Origin: JBBAFM01 sp041655415
Lineage (GTDB): Bacteria > Bacillota > Clostridia > Peptostreptococcales > JAAYPU01
DNA: 40,556 bases
Direction: 5' to 3'
NCBI GenBank assembly: GCA_964429195.1
Contig: CAYSBC010000009.1
Location: forward strand, 1 to 40,556
Shown here piece by piece: positions 24,394-31,432 of the stretch (positions are counted from its first letter, which is position 1; each line of letters starts with the position of its first letter). The translations under genes and the position numbers were made by a program. The notes beneath the pieces were generated by a model that made no database searches, had not been told where the DNA came from, and was given only the letters and a program-made list of their open reading frames with translations.

Positions 24394-24434
24394 AAAAGGA
24401 ATTAACCTTATTTCTGCCGGTATAATTCCTTTTT
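24394..24434. terminator. Terminator after the M29 aminopeptidase gene
   Basis: AAAAGGAATTA (24394-24404) and TAATTCCTTTT (24423-24433) form a perfect 11-bp stem, with an inner ACC/GGT. It can act on the minus strand, where a short T run follows, 46 bases after the aminopeptidase stop. A T run is also present on the plus strand. Confidence 0.65.
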
Positions 24435-24479
24435 GAATGCTAGGTATTTGTTTGTCAAATAGAATGAGAAGGCAAACAA

Positions 24480-25589
24480 TTAGATAAGATTTTCAGGGTT
24501 TAATCCTTGGAGTTCAGGAATCACAAACAATCCGTCTTTTCTTATAAGAACATTGTCAAAGTAGATTTCTCCACCACCAAATTCCGGAGTTTGTATGCAG
24601 ACTAAATCCCAATGCACAGCAGATTTATTTCCATTAAAAGCATCATCATAGGATGAACCCGGAGTGAAGTGAAAACTACCCATTATTTTTTCATCAAAGA
24701 GGGTATCTTTCATAGGTTTGAGAATATAAGGATTCACACCTAGAGCAAATTCTCCAATAAAACGCGAACCTTCATCCGTATCTAATAATTCATTTATTCT
24801 TTGAGTATCATTGGATTCGGCTTTTATAATTTTACCGTCCTTAAATTCCAGTTTGATATTTTCAAAAGTAAATCCTTGATACTCGGAAGGTGTGTTATAG
24901 GCCAAAGTACCGTTGACAGAGTTTTTAACAGGTGCCGTATAAACTTCTCCATCCGGTATATTTCTGTATCCATCACATTTTCTAACGGGGATATCCTTAA
25001 TAGAAAAGCTTAGGTCTGTTCCTAATCCTACTATTTTTACCTTATCTGTTTTTTCCATAAGATCAACCAAGGAATCCATGGCTTTTGACATTTTTTCATA
25101 ATCTAAATTACAAACATTGAAATAAAAGTTTTCAAAGGCCTCAAGACTCATATTTGCAAGTTGAGCCATGGCATTATTAGGATATCTTAGGACAACCCAC
25201 TTTGTATGATTGACGCGCTCCTCTAAAACCGGACGTAATTTTTTATTATAAAGATTAAGCTTTTCCGAAGGCACATCCGACATTTCAGAGGTATTATCGG
25301 AGGCTCGAATAGCGATATAGGCATCCATACCTTTCATTTGTGCCATCTCGTATTCTTTCATAAATTCAAGCTGATCTTCTTGGCAACCCATGATAAGTTC
25401 TCTTGAAAGAGAGGAATCTTTTATTTCATAATAGGGAATCCCACCGACTTTATAAACCTCTTTTATAATTTGGCGAACCAAATTTTTTGTGCTGCTGCCG
25501 GTGGAAGAAATCAGTATTTTTTCTCCCTCTTGGAGATTACATGAATATGTAACTAAGATATGAGCGAGTTTTTCAATTCTTGGGTCCAT
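24480..25589 (-). CDS. M29 family metallo-aminopeptidase (AmpS/aminopeptidase T type)
   Basis: 369 residues, slightly shorter than typical AmpS (about 410). M29 enzymes are cytoplasmic dinuclear metal peptidases that remove N-terminal residues. Seen: the N-terminal AmpS pattern LAHILVTYSCNLQEGEKILISS, then the metal-ligand blocks PDGEVYTAP (Glu), RFIGEFALGVNP (Glu), GSFHFTPGSSYDD (His) and SAVHWDLV (His), ending EIYFDNVLIRKDGLFV. AGGAGG precedes the ATG. It stands alone between the spe operon and the divergent XRE regulator, and its promoter is enclosed by an inverted repeat. A link to polyamine metabolism is suggested only by position. Confidence 0.88.
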   Translation of the reverse strand: MDPRIEKLAHILVTYSCNLQEGEKILISSTGSSTKNLVRQIIKEVYKVGGIPYYEIKDSSLSRELIMGCQEDQLEFMKEYEMAQMKGMDAYIAIRASDNTSEMSDVPSEKLNLYNKKLRPVLEERVNHTKWVVLRYPNNAMAQLANMSLEAFENFYFNVCNLDYEKMSKAMDSLVDLMEKTDKVKIVGLGTDLSFSIKDIPVRKCDGYRNIPDGEVYTAPVKNSVNGTLAYNTPSEYQGFTFENIKLEFKDGKIIKAESNDTQRINELLDTDEGSRFIGEFALGVNPYILKPMKDTLFDEKIMGSFHFTPGSSYDDAFNGNKSAVHWDLVCIQTPEFGGGEIYFDNVLIRKDGLFVIPELQGLNPENLI

Positions 25590-25662
25590 TTTATTTCCTC
25601 CTGATTGTATAATAATCTTTGTTTTTAAGGATACAAAGATATCTTATTTTAGTATGAACAAC

Positions 25663-25700
25663 TTTACGAAAATTATATAGCAAATTTCGTAAAAGAGCAA
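25663..25700 (-). promoter_or_regulatory. Aminopeptidase promoter enclosed by a 9-bp inverted repeat
   Basis: On the minus strand, TTGCTC (25700-25695) and a perfect TATAAT (25677-25672) are 17 bases apart. The arms TTTACGAAA and TTTCGTAAA (plus-strand 25663-25671 and 25685-25693) flank a 13-base spacer that contains the -10 box. A protein bound to the repeat would block the promoter. Confidence 0.6.
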
Positions 25701-25766
25701 TAAATAGTAACTACTCAACATGAAAAAATTATTTGAGCCATATAATGGTCAAATATTAAGAAATTT

Positions 25767-25783
25767 GTTTACAAATACTAAAC
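25767..25783. promoter_or_regulatory. Putative operator, copy 1 (GTTTA-N7-TAAAC)
   Basis: GTTTA-CAAATAC-TAAAC. It has the same half-sites and spacing as the copy at 25875-25891, 108 bases away, and lies about 50 bases upstream of the regulator promoter -35 box. Confidence 0.55.
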
Positions 25784-25834
25784 CTGATAAATGGTAACAT
25801 AACAAAACGTTGAAATACCAACGATAAAAAACTA

Positions 25835-25862
25835 TTGACAGATAATAAAAAGCGAGTATAAT
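25835..25862 (+). promoter_or_regulatory. Consensus SigA promoter of the XRE regulator-potABCD operon
   Basis: A perfect TTGACA (25835-25840) and a perfect TATAAT (25857-25862) are 16 bases apart. Transcription should start near 25869, directly before the second operator-like repeat. Confidence 0.85.
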
Positions 25863-25872
25863 AAATTGTGTA

Positions 25873-25893
25873 AAGTTTAGTAATAGTAAACTT
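25873..25893. promoter_or_regulatory. Putative operator, copy 2, at the transcription start
   Basis: AAGTTTA-GTAATAG-TAAACTT is a perfect 7-bp inverted repeat with a 7-base spacer. Its core matches copy 1. Placement just after the promoter would allow repression of the regulator-pot operon. Confidence 0.6.
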
Positions 25894-25918
25894 AATGATT
25901 GATTATAAGGTGATTAAT

Positions 25919-26458
25919 ATGGAAATAGGTAAAAAAATACGAGAAATCAGACAGATGAATATGCTGACCCAACAAGAGCTGGCGGACCGATGTGAATTGT
26001 CTAAAGGATACATATCTCAGCTAGAACGGGATTTGACATCGCCCTCTATAGCGACACTTATCAATATATTACAGTGCCTGGGAACGGATTTTAAAGAATT
26101 CTTCTATGATGCTTCTGACACACAGGTTGTTTTTCGGGAAGAAGATTTCTTTGAAAGCGAAAACGATAAGTTAAAGCATAAGGTGAAATGGATTGTTCCA
26201 AATTCTCAAAAGAATGCCATGGAACCTATCATTATGGAGCTCCCGCAAGGAGGAATGTCTGTTGAGGAATCTCCCCATAGCGGAGAGGAGTTTGGCTATG
26301 TTTTAGAAGGAATCATTGAATTGAAGCTAGGCAGCAAAAAATATAGAGCGAAAAAAGGTGAAAGCTTTTACTACGAAGCAGTTTCGAATCACAGTATAAG
26401 AAATGTCGGAAAAAAACGTGCTCTTATTTTATGGGTTGCTAGTCCACCTAATTTTTAA
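25919..26458 (+). CDS. XRE-family HTH plus cupin regulator of the polyamine operon
   Basis: 179 residues. Residues 1-60 form a lambda-repressor-like helix-turn-helix (GKKIREIRQMN...TQQELADRCELSKGYISQLERD). Residues about 105-177 form a small cupin (GGMSVEESPHSGEEFGYVLEGIIELKLG...YEAVSNHSIRN). The layout is that of PuuR and similar regulators, which sense small metabolites such as putrescine. ATG 25919 follows AAGGTG and gives the usual start MEIGKKIREIR; an ATG at 25895 has no proper ribosome site. It opens the operon with potABCD (potA starts 21 bases later), so it probably controls polyamine uptake and its own synthesis through the GTTTA-N7-TAAAC sites. The ligand is inferred. Confidence 0.9.
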   Translation: MEIGKKIREIRQMNMLTQQELADRCELSKGYISQLERDLTSPSIATLINILQCLGTDFKEFFYDASDTQVVFREEDFFESENDKLKHKVKWIVPNSQKNAMEPIIMELPQGGMSVEESPHSGEEFGYVLEGIIELKLGSKKYRAKKGESFYYEAVSNHSIRNVGKKRALILWVASPPNF

Positions 26459-26479
26459 AAGTATCAAAAGGAGCGGCTA

Positions 26480-27532
26480 ATGGACAATAACAATATCATT
26501 GTATTAAAAAATATTTACAAAACCTTTGACGACAACCTTGTCCTTGATAATATTAACATTTCTATTAAAGAAGGGGAATTTGTTACTTTTCTAGGACCTT
26601 CCGGTTGCGGAAAAACGACAACATTAAGGATTATTGGCGGATTTGAGCATCCGGACGAAGGAGAGGTTATCTTTGAAGATAAAGTGATTAATAATCTTTC
26701 ACCGGATAAAAGAAATATCAATACAGTTTTTCAAAAGTATGCACTTTTTAGTCACCTCAATGTGTTTGATAATATTGCCTTTGGGCCTAAAATTGCTAAA
26801 GTTCCCAAGGAAAAGATTGAGGAAGATGTACTGGGCGTATTGAAAATAGTGGGTCTTTCAGGCTTTGAAAATAGAGAAATTAAAACATTGAGCGGGGGGC
26901 AGCAACAAAGGGTTGCTATTGCAAGAGCAATCATTAACCGACCCAAGGTATTACTATTAGATGAACCCTTAGGAGCCTTAGACTTAAAACTAAGAAAAGA
27001 AATGCAGCTGGAACTTAAAAAAATACACAAAGAAATCGGTATAACCTTCATTTATGTGACTCATGATCAAGAAGAGGCCATGACGCTTTCTGATACCATT
27101 GTGGTTATGAAGGATGGTGTTATCCAACAAATAGGATCCAGTACGGATATCTATAATGAGCCTAACAACAGGTTTGTGGCGGGGTTTATAGGTGAAAGCA
27201 ATACCCTATCCGGCTACATGGTAAAGGATTTTGAGGTTGAGCTGCAAGGGAAAAAAATACCTTGCGTGGATAAGGGTTTTGATGCCATGGAACCGGTAGA
27301 CATCGTCATCCGGCCTGAGGACATCGAATTCACGACAGAGGACAAAGCCTATATCAAAGGGACAGTGACATCAGTTGTTTTTAAAGGTGTTCATTATGAA
27401 ATGATGATTGATGATGGCCATTTCCAATGGATGAGCCATAATACCAAAATGTATGAAGAAGGAAGTGAAATATTCCTATATTTTACCCCTGAAAATATTC
27501 ATATTATGAAAAAAGGAGAGAAGGATGAATAA
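26480..27532 (+). CDS. potA: Spermidine/putrescine ABC transporter ATPase
   Basis: 350 residues, cytoplasmic ATPase that drives polyamine import. Seen: Walker A GPSGCGKTT (residues 39-47), Q-loop in NTVFQKYALFSHLNVFDNIAFG, signature LSGGQQQRVAIARAI, Walker B VLLLDEPLGALD, H-loop VTHDQEEAM, then a C-terminal TOBE-type domain (about 245-345, IRPEDIEF). AAAAGGAG precedes the ATG. Its 3' end overlaps potB by 8 bases. The TOBE region includes a Cys (IPCVD) with no known significance. Confidence 0.95.
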   Translation: MDNNNIIVLKNIYKTFDDNLVLDNINISIKEGEFVTFLGPSGCGKTTTLRIIGGFEHPDEGEVIFEDKVINNLSPDKRNINTVFQKYALFSHLNVFDNIAFGPKIAKVPKEKIEEDVLGVLKIVGLSGFENREIKTLSGGQQQRVAIARAIINRPKVLLLDEPLGALDLKLRKEMQLELKKIHKEIGITFIYVTHDQEEAMTLSDTIVVMKDGVIQQIGSSTDIYNEPNNRFVAGFIGESNTLSGYMVKDFEVELQGKKIPCVDKGFDAMEPVDIVIRPEDIEFTTEDKAYIKGTVTSVVFKGVHYEMMIDDGHFQWMSHNTKMYEEGSEIFLYFTPENIHIMKKGEKDE

Positions 27533-28343
27533 AAAATCATTATCCTATCCTTACTTATTATGGATGGCCATACTTATTGTTGTACCTTTGTTACTTGTTC
27601 TATTCTTTGCCTTTACAGTCAAGAGCGGAGAGGGCTATGTTTTCTCTTTAACTAATTTAGAAAAATTTTTTCAGCCCATGTTTCTTAAAGTTTTTTGGAA
27701 ATCCGTGGAGCTGGCTTTGAAAGCCACGATTATTTGTATTCTTTTAGGATATCCTGTTGCCCTGATATTAGCGGACAGTAAATTTTCTCATAGGAATACA
27801 ATGCTTATACTGATTATCTTGCCCATGTGGATGAATCTACTTCTCAGAACCTATGCATGGATGACTTTACTTGAAAATAACGGAATCATTAATCAATTTC
27901 TTCAAAGGATAGGATGGGGTCCGGTTCAATGGATGTACAATGAGCAAGCTATTATTCTTGGAATGATTTATAATTTTTTGCCTTTTATGATACTTCCGAT
28001 TTATGCTGTATTAATTAAAATTGATAAAAGTATTATTGAAGCGGCAAAGGATTTAGGGGCCAATGATTCGATGGTATTTAGGAAGGTTATTTTTCCATTA
28101 AGTATGGGTGGTGTTGTCTCCGGAACGATGATGGTTTTTATGCCGGCCCTATCCACATTTATCATACCCAAGTTGATGAGCGGGGGAAAGATAAGCTTAA
28201 TTGGAAATGTTATTGAACAACAATTTTTAGTCGTAGGTGACTGGCATTTTGGATCCTTTATGGCCTTCATTTTGATGCTTATTATCTTTATCAGCATGCT
28301 CTTCTTAGGTGAAGAGAAGATAGAAGGTGGTGGTGTCCTATGA
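27525..28343 (+). CDS. potB: Spermidine/putrescine ABC transporter permease PotB
   Basis: 272 residues with about six membrane helices, one half of the channel. Seen: typical PotB segments SVELALKATIICILLGYPVAL, LPMWMNLLLRTYAW and NFLPFMILPIYAVL, and the EAA loop IIEAAKDLGANDSMVFRKVIFPLSMGG that contacts PotA. AAAGGAG inside the end of potA gives the ribosome site. It shares an ATGA overlap with potC. Confidence 0.95.
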   Translation: MNKKSLSYPYLLWMAILIVVPLLLVLFFAFTVKSGEGYVFSLTNLEKFFQPMFLKVFWKSVELALKATIICILLGYPVALILADSKFSHRNTMLILIILPMWMNLLLRTYAWMTLLENNGIINQFLQRIGWGPVQWMYNEQAIILGMIYNFLPFMILPIYAVLIKIDKSIIEAAKDLGANDSMVFRKVIFPLSMGGVVSGTMMVFMPALSTFIIPKLMSGGKISLIGNVIEQQFLVVGDWHFGSFMAFILMLIIFISMLFLGEEKIEGGGVL

Positions 28344-29137
28344 AATCTTTCGTGAAGAAAGCCTATATTTATCTGCTACTTTTGTTTTTATATGCTCCGA
28401 TTATTGTATTAGTTATTTATTCCTTTAATGATTCGAAGTATAGATCGAGATGGGGGGGTTTTTCGTTAAGATGGTATAAGGAGCTCTTTACCGATGCAAG
28501 AATAATGAATGCTCTTTATTATACGATAACTATAGCCTTGATAGCGGCCATCGTTGCCACTTTGCTGGGGACTATGGCATCCATAGGGATATTTAGCATG
28601 GGTAAAAGATCTAAGAAAATAATTAAAAACATATCCTATATCCCTATACTGAATCCAGATATTGTGACAGGTATATCCTTAATGATGCTGTTTTTATTTA
28701 TCAACATCAGGCTGGGTTTCTCAACAATGCTCATGGCTCATATTACATTTTGCACCCCTTATGTTATTTTATCGGTCCTTCCTAAATTGCAGCAGTTGGA
28801 CAGTAGTTTATATGAGGCGGCCCTTGATTTAGGAGCAAAGCCATGGCAGGCTATCTCTAAAGTCATAGTGCCTGAAATAAAGCCTGGAATTATTACAGGA
28901 TTTTTGTTGGCCTTTACCCTAAGTGTAGATGATTTTGTCATAAGTTTTTTTACAACGGGAAGCGGAGTAACAAATCTATCGATTCAAATATTTTCTATGG
29001 CGAAGAAAGGTATCAATCCAAAGATTAATGCTATTTCTACACTCATGCTCTTGACAGTTATGATATTACTTATTATCATACAAAAAAGACAAAACAAAAC
29101 ACTTAAATACAAGGAGGTTAGTAATGAAGAAAAGTAA
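28340..29137 (+). CDS. potC: Spermidine/putrescine ABC transporter permease PotC
   Basis: 265 residues, second channel subunit with about six helices. Seen: the PotC-type start YLLLLFLYAPIIVLVIYSFN, SLRWYKELF, IPILNPDIVTGISLMMLF, the EAA loop LYEAALDLGAKPWQAISKVIVPEIKPGI, and AFTLSVDDFVISFFTTG. Its end overlaps the start of potD by 14 bases, so translation of the binding protein is probably coupled to it. Confidence 0.95.
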   Translation: MKSFVKKAYIYLLLLFLYAPIIVLVIYSFNDSKYRSRWGGFSLRWYKELFTDARIMNALYYTITIALIAAIVATLLGTMASIGIFSMGKRSKKIIKNISYIPILNPDIVTGISLMMLFLFINIRLGFSTMLMAHITFCTPYVILSVLPKLQQLDSSLYEAALDLGAKPWQAISKVIVPEIKPGIITGFLLAFTLSVDDFVISFFTTGSGVTNLSIQIFSMAKKGINPKINAISTLMLLTVMILLIIIQKRQNKTLKYKEVSNEEK

Positions 29138-30170
29138 GATAATCACAATTTTGTTGGTTCTTATCATGACAATCTTAACCATGGCAGGTTGTAGCAATCA
29201 AGATAAGGAAGTACTCAACGTATTTAACTGGGGTCAATATATTGATGATGAAGTTTTAGACATGTTTGAAGAGGAAACAGGAATCAAAGTGAATTACCAG
29301 GAATTCACTACAAACGAAGACATGTACACCAAGGTTGCTGCAGGCGCTGAAAAATACGATGTTTTAATACCGTCAGATTATATGATACAAAGGCTTATCG
29401 AAGAAGACAGACTTTATGAATTAAATGTTGATAATATTCCAAATGCTGTTAACATCATGGAAAGCTTAAGAGGGTTATCTCATGATGCAGAAGATAAGTA
29501 TTCAGTTCCTTATATGTGGGGAACAGTAGGTATACTCTACAATAAGACGATGGTTGATGATGTTGTAGATAGCTGGGACATCTTATGGAATCCTAAATAT
29601 CAACAAAAGATTCTCATGTATGATAGTCAAAGGGATTCATTCATGGTTTCCTTAACAAGATTAGGGTATTCTATGAATACGACAAATATCGATGAGATAG
29701 AGGAAGCAAAACAAGAATTACAAAAACAAAGAGATTTGGTTTTAGCCTACGTTGTTGATGAAGCTAAAGATAAAATGATATCAGAAGAAGCGGCTTTAAC
29801 GATGATTTGGTCCGGTGAAGCCATTGCAGCACAATGGGAAAATGAAGATTTAGTCTATGTGATACCGAAAGAAGAAAGCAATATTTGGGTGGACTCCATG
29901 GTCATACCCAAGACTTCAGAAAATAAAGAAGCCGCTGAAATGTTTATTAATTTCATGGCGCGAGACGATATCTCTGTTAAAAACATGGAATGGATAGGTT
30001 ACACCAGTGCTAACACCAATGTAAGAGATATGATTGATGAGGAATGGGCTGCAAGTACAACAGCTTACCCGGATTTGGAAGCCTTGGAAAGATTGGATGT
30101 ATTTACCTACAATCAGGAAATTATGAGCGTTTTAAATAATGCATGGATAGAAATATTTACTACCAATTAG
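29124..30170 (+). CDS. potD: Spermidine/putrescine-binding lipoprotein
   Basis: 348 residues. A lipoprotein signal with TMAGC (Cys23) is followed by the PotD/PotF fold. It captures polyamine outside the cell for PotBC. Aromatic and acidic ligand positions known from PotD can be followed: Trp36 and Tyr39 in FNWGQY, Trp in IWSGEA, and Trp and Asp in IWVDSM. In the loop where E. coli PotD has Asp168 and Glu171, this protein reads DSQRDSF, that is Ser and Asp; from memory such changes occur in Gram-positive PotD. Spermidine versus putrescine preference is therefore left open. AAGGAGG precedes the ATG. No clear terminator follows. Confidence 0.95.
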   Translation: MKKSKIITILLVLIMTILTMAGCSNQDKEVLNVFNWGQYIDDEVLDMFEEETGIKVNYQEFTTNEDMYTKVAAGAEKYDVLIPSDYMIQRLIEEDRLYELNVDNIPNAVNIMESLRGLSHDAEDKYSVPYMWGTVGILYNKTMVDDVVDSWDILWNPKYQQKILMYDSQRDSFMVSLTRLGYSMNTTNIDEIEEAKQELQKQRDLVLAYVVDEAKDKMISEEAALTMIWSGEAIAAQWENEDLVYVIPKEESNIWVDSMVIPKTSENKEAAEMFINFMARDDISVKNMEWIGYTSANTNVRDMIDEEWAASTTAYPDLEALERLDVFTYNQEIMSVLNNAWIEIFTTN

Positions 30171-30225
30171 CAGATAATAGGTTTACGGTAGCTTATAAAA
30201 CATCCTGGGAGAGGAAGATTAAATC

Positions 30226-30729
30226 ATGAATATAGTTTTGATTGGCATGGCAGGGTGTGGGAAAAGTACAATTGGTGTCTTATTAGCAAAGGCCTTAGGG
30301 ATGTCTTTTGTTGATACAGATTTGCTCATACAAGAAAGAGAAGAACGGTTATTACAAGAAATCATTGATTTGGATGGTTTACAAAAGTTTATCAACATTG
30401 AAGAAAAGGTTATCCTATCGTTAAACATAGATCACTCTGTGATAGCAACAGGCGGAAGTGCAGTATATGGAAATTTTGCTATGGAACATCTGAAAAAAAA
30501 GGGTAAAATTATTTTTCTTAACCTAAGCTATGAGAATATTGAGAAAAGAATAAAAAACATTACCACCAGAGGGATAGCTATGAATAAGGGGCAAACTTTA
30601 AGGGATGTTTTCGATGAAAGAATGAACTTGTATTTAAAATATGCCGATATCGAGATCGATTGCGATGATAAGGATATTGAGGAAATTATTGAGGAAATAG
30701 TCACAAAAATAAGCAAGGAGAGCATCTAA
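30226..30729 (+). CDS. Shikimate-kinase-like P-loop kinase, probably not a shikimate kinase
   Basis: 167 residues, the length of AroK. Seen: Walker A GMAGCGKST (residues 7-15), DTD (30-32), GG at 76-77, lid Arg115 in TTRG, and ERMNLYLKYAD with Arg132 near the C-terminus. Against a true shikimate kinase, the substrate-binding Arg of the FRxxE motif is replaced: the block reads KFINIEE with Ile56 in that place. The GGG motif reads GGS (76-78), and the Pro in ERxPLY is Asn. Mg-ATP binding should remain, but shikimate binding is doubtful. No other aromatic-pathway gene is nearby. It lies 55 bases after potD and its stop directly abuts the tcdA start. Confidence 0.75.
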   Translation: MNIVLIGMAGCGKSTIGVLLAKALGMSFVDTDLLIQEREERLLQEIIDLDGLQKFINIEEKVILSLNIDHSVIATGGSAVYGNFAMEHLKKKGKIIFLNLSYENIEKRIKNITTRGIAMNKGQTLRDVFDERMNLYLKYADIEIDCDDKDIEEIIEEIVTKISKESI

Positions 30730-31419
30730 ATGGACGAAAGATATGTTAGAACAATTGCTCTTATTGGTCAAGAAGGGTTTTACAAGATAAAGAAAAGCCA
30801 TATCCTTGTATTTGGAATAGGCGGTGTTGGTGGCTATGTTGTGGAAAGCCTTGTTCGATGTGGTGTAGGCACCATTACAATTGTAGATTTTGATAAAGTG
30901 GATATAACCAATATCAACAGGCAGATTATAGCAACTACCGATACTGTGGGAAGATATAAGGTAGATGTGATGGAAGAAAGAATAAAGGCCATCGATCCTG
31001 CTACAAAGGTCATTAAAAAGTATGATCGTGTAGATGAAAACTCAATAGAAAATTTCGATTTATCACAATATGATTACATCATCGATGCCATAGATGATAT
31101 CAAGGGCAAGTTACTGATTATAGAAAAAAGTAAATTATTAAACAAAAATATTATCAGCAGCATGGGTGCCGGTAAAAAGCTGAATCCGGGATTATTCCAG
31201 GTTGCCGATATAAGCAAAACTTCAGTATGCCCTTTGGCAAAGGTGATGCGCAAAGCCATAAAAGAAAAAAATATCCAAGATGTGAAAGTCGTCTACTCTA
31301 AAGAGGAACCTATAAAGGGAAGTGACAAAAGGATTTTAGGGAGCATTTCTTTTGTTCCTGCAAGTGCAGGGTTATTGATTAGCTCTGAAGTTATTAAAGA
31401 TATTATAGGGGGACGATAA
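30730..31419 (+). CDS. tcdA: tRNA threonylcarbamoyladenosine dehydratase TcdA (ThiF/MoeB/E1-like)
   Basis: 229 residues. TcdA uses ATP to cyclise t6A at position 37 of ANN-decoding tRNAs into ct6A. Seen: the short N-terminal helix RYVRTIALIGQEGFYKIKKS, nucleotide-binding GIGGVGGYVVE, DFDKVDITNINRQI with the E1-type Asp/Asn/Arg residues, IDAIDDIKGKLLI, and the TcdA-type C-terminal half with KTSVCPLAKVMRKAIK and SISFVPASAGLLIS. It lacks a rhodanese domain and a C-terminal Gly-Gly partner, unlike MoeB systems. AAGGAG within the end of the kinase gene serves as ribosome site. Its stop lies two bases from the stop of the convergent prenyltransferase gene. Confidence 0.92.
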   Translation: MDERYVRTIALIGQEGFYKIKKSHILVFGIGGVGGYVVESLVRCGVGTITIVDFDKVDITNINRQIIATTDTVGRYKVDVMEERIKAIDPATKVIKKYDRVDENSIENFDLSQYDYIIDAIDDIKGKLLIIEKSKLLNKNIISSMGAGKKLNPGLFQVADISKTSVCPLAKVMRKAIKEKNIQDVKVVYSKEEPIKGSDKRILGSISFVPASAGLLISSEVIKDIIGGR

Positions 31420-31432
31420 TTTTATCCCCCTA
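31406..31432. other. Inverted repeat spanning both stop codons of convergent genes
   Basis: TAGGGGGA (31406-31413) and TCCCCCTA (31425-31432) form a perfect GC-rich 8-bp stem with an 11-base loop. Each arm also encodes the Gly-Gly at the C-terminus of one gene. It probably marks the end of both transcripts; T tracts are poor. Confidence 0.55.

Larger units (their letters stand above)
25590..25918. other. 329-base divergent regulatory region
   Basis: This gap between the minus-strand aminopeptidase and the plus-strand XRE regulator holds no credible gene. It contains the aminopeptidase promoter inside an inverted repeat, two GTTTA-N7-TAAAC sites, a consensus promoter for the regulator-pot operon, and a smaller inverted repeat CGTTG-N6-CAACG (25808-25823) just upstream of that -35 box. 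These are listed separately. Confidence 0.75.

Noticed and set aside
30226..30729. Naming the P-loop kinase aroK
   Set aside because: Loss of the FRxxE arginine and the GGG-to-GGS change make shikimate binding doubtful, and there is no aromatic pathway context.
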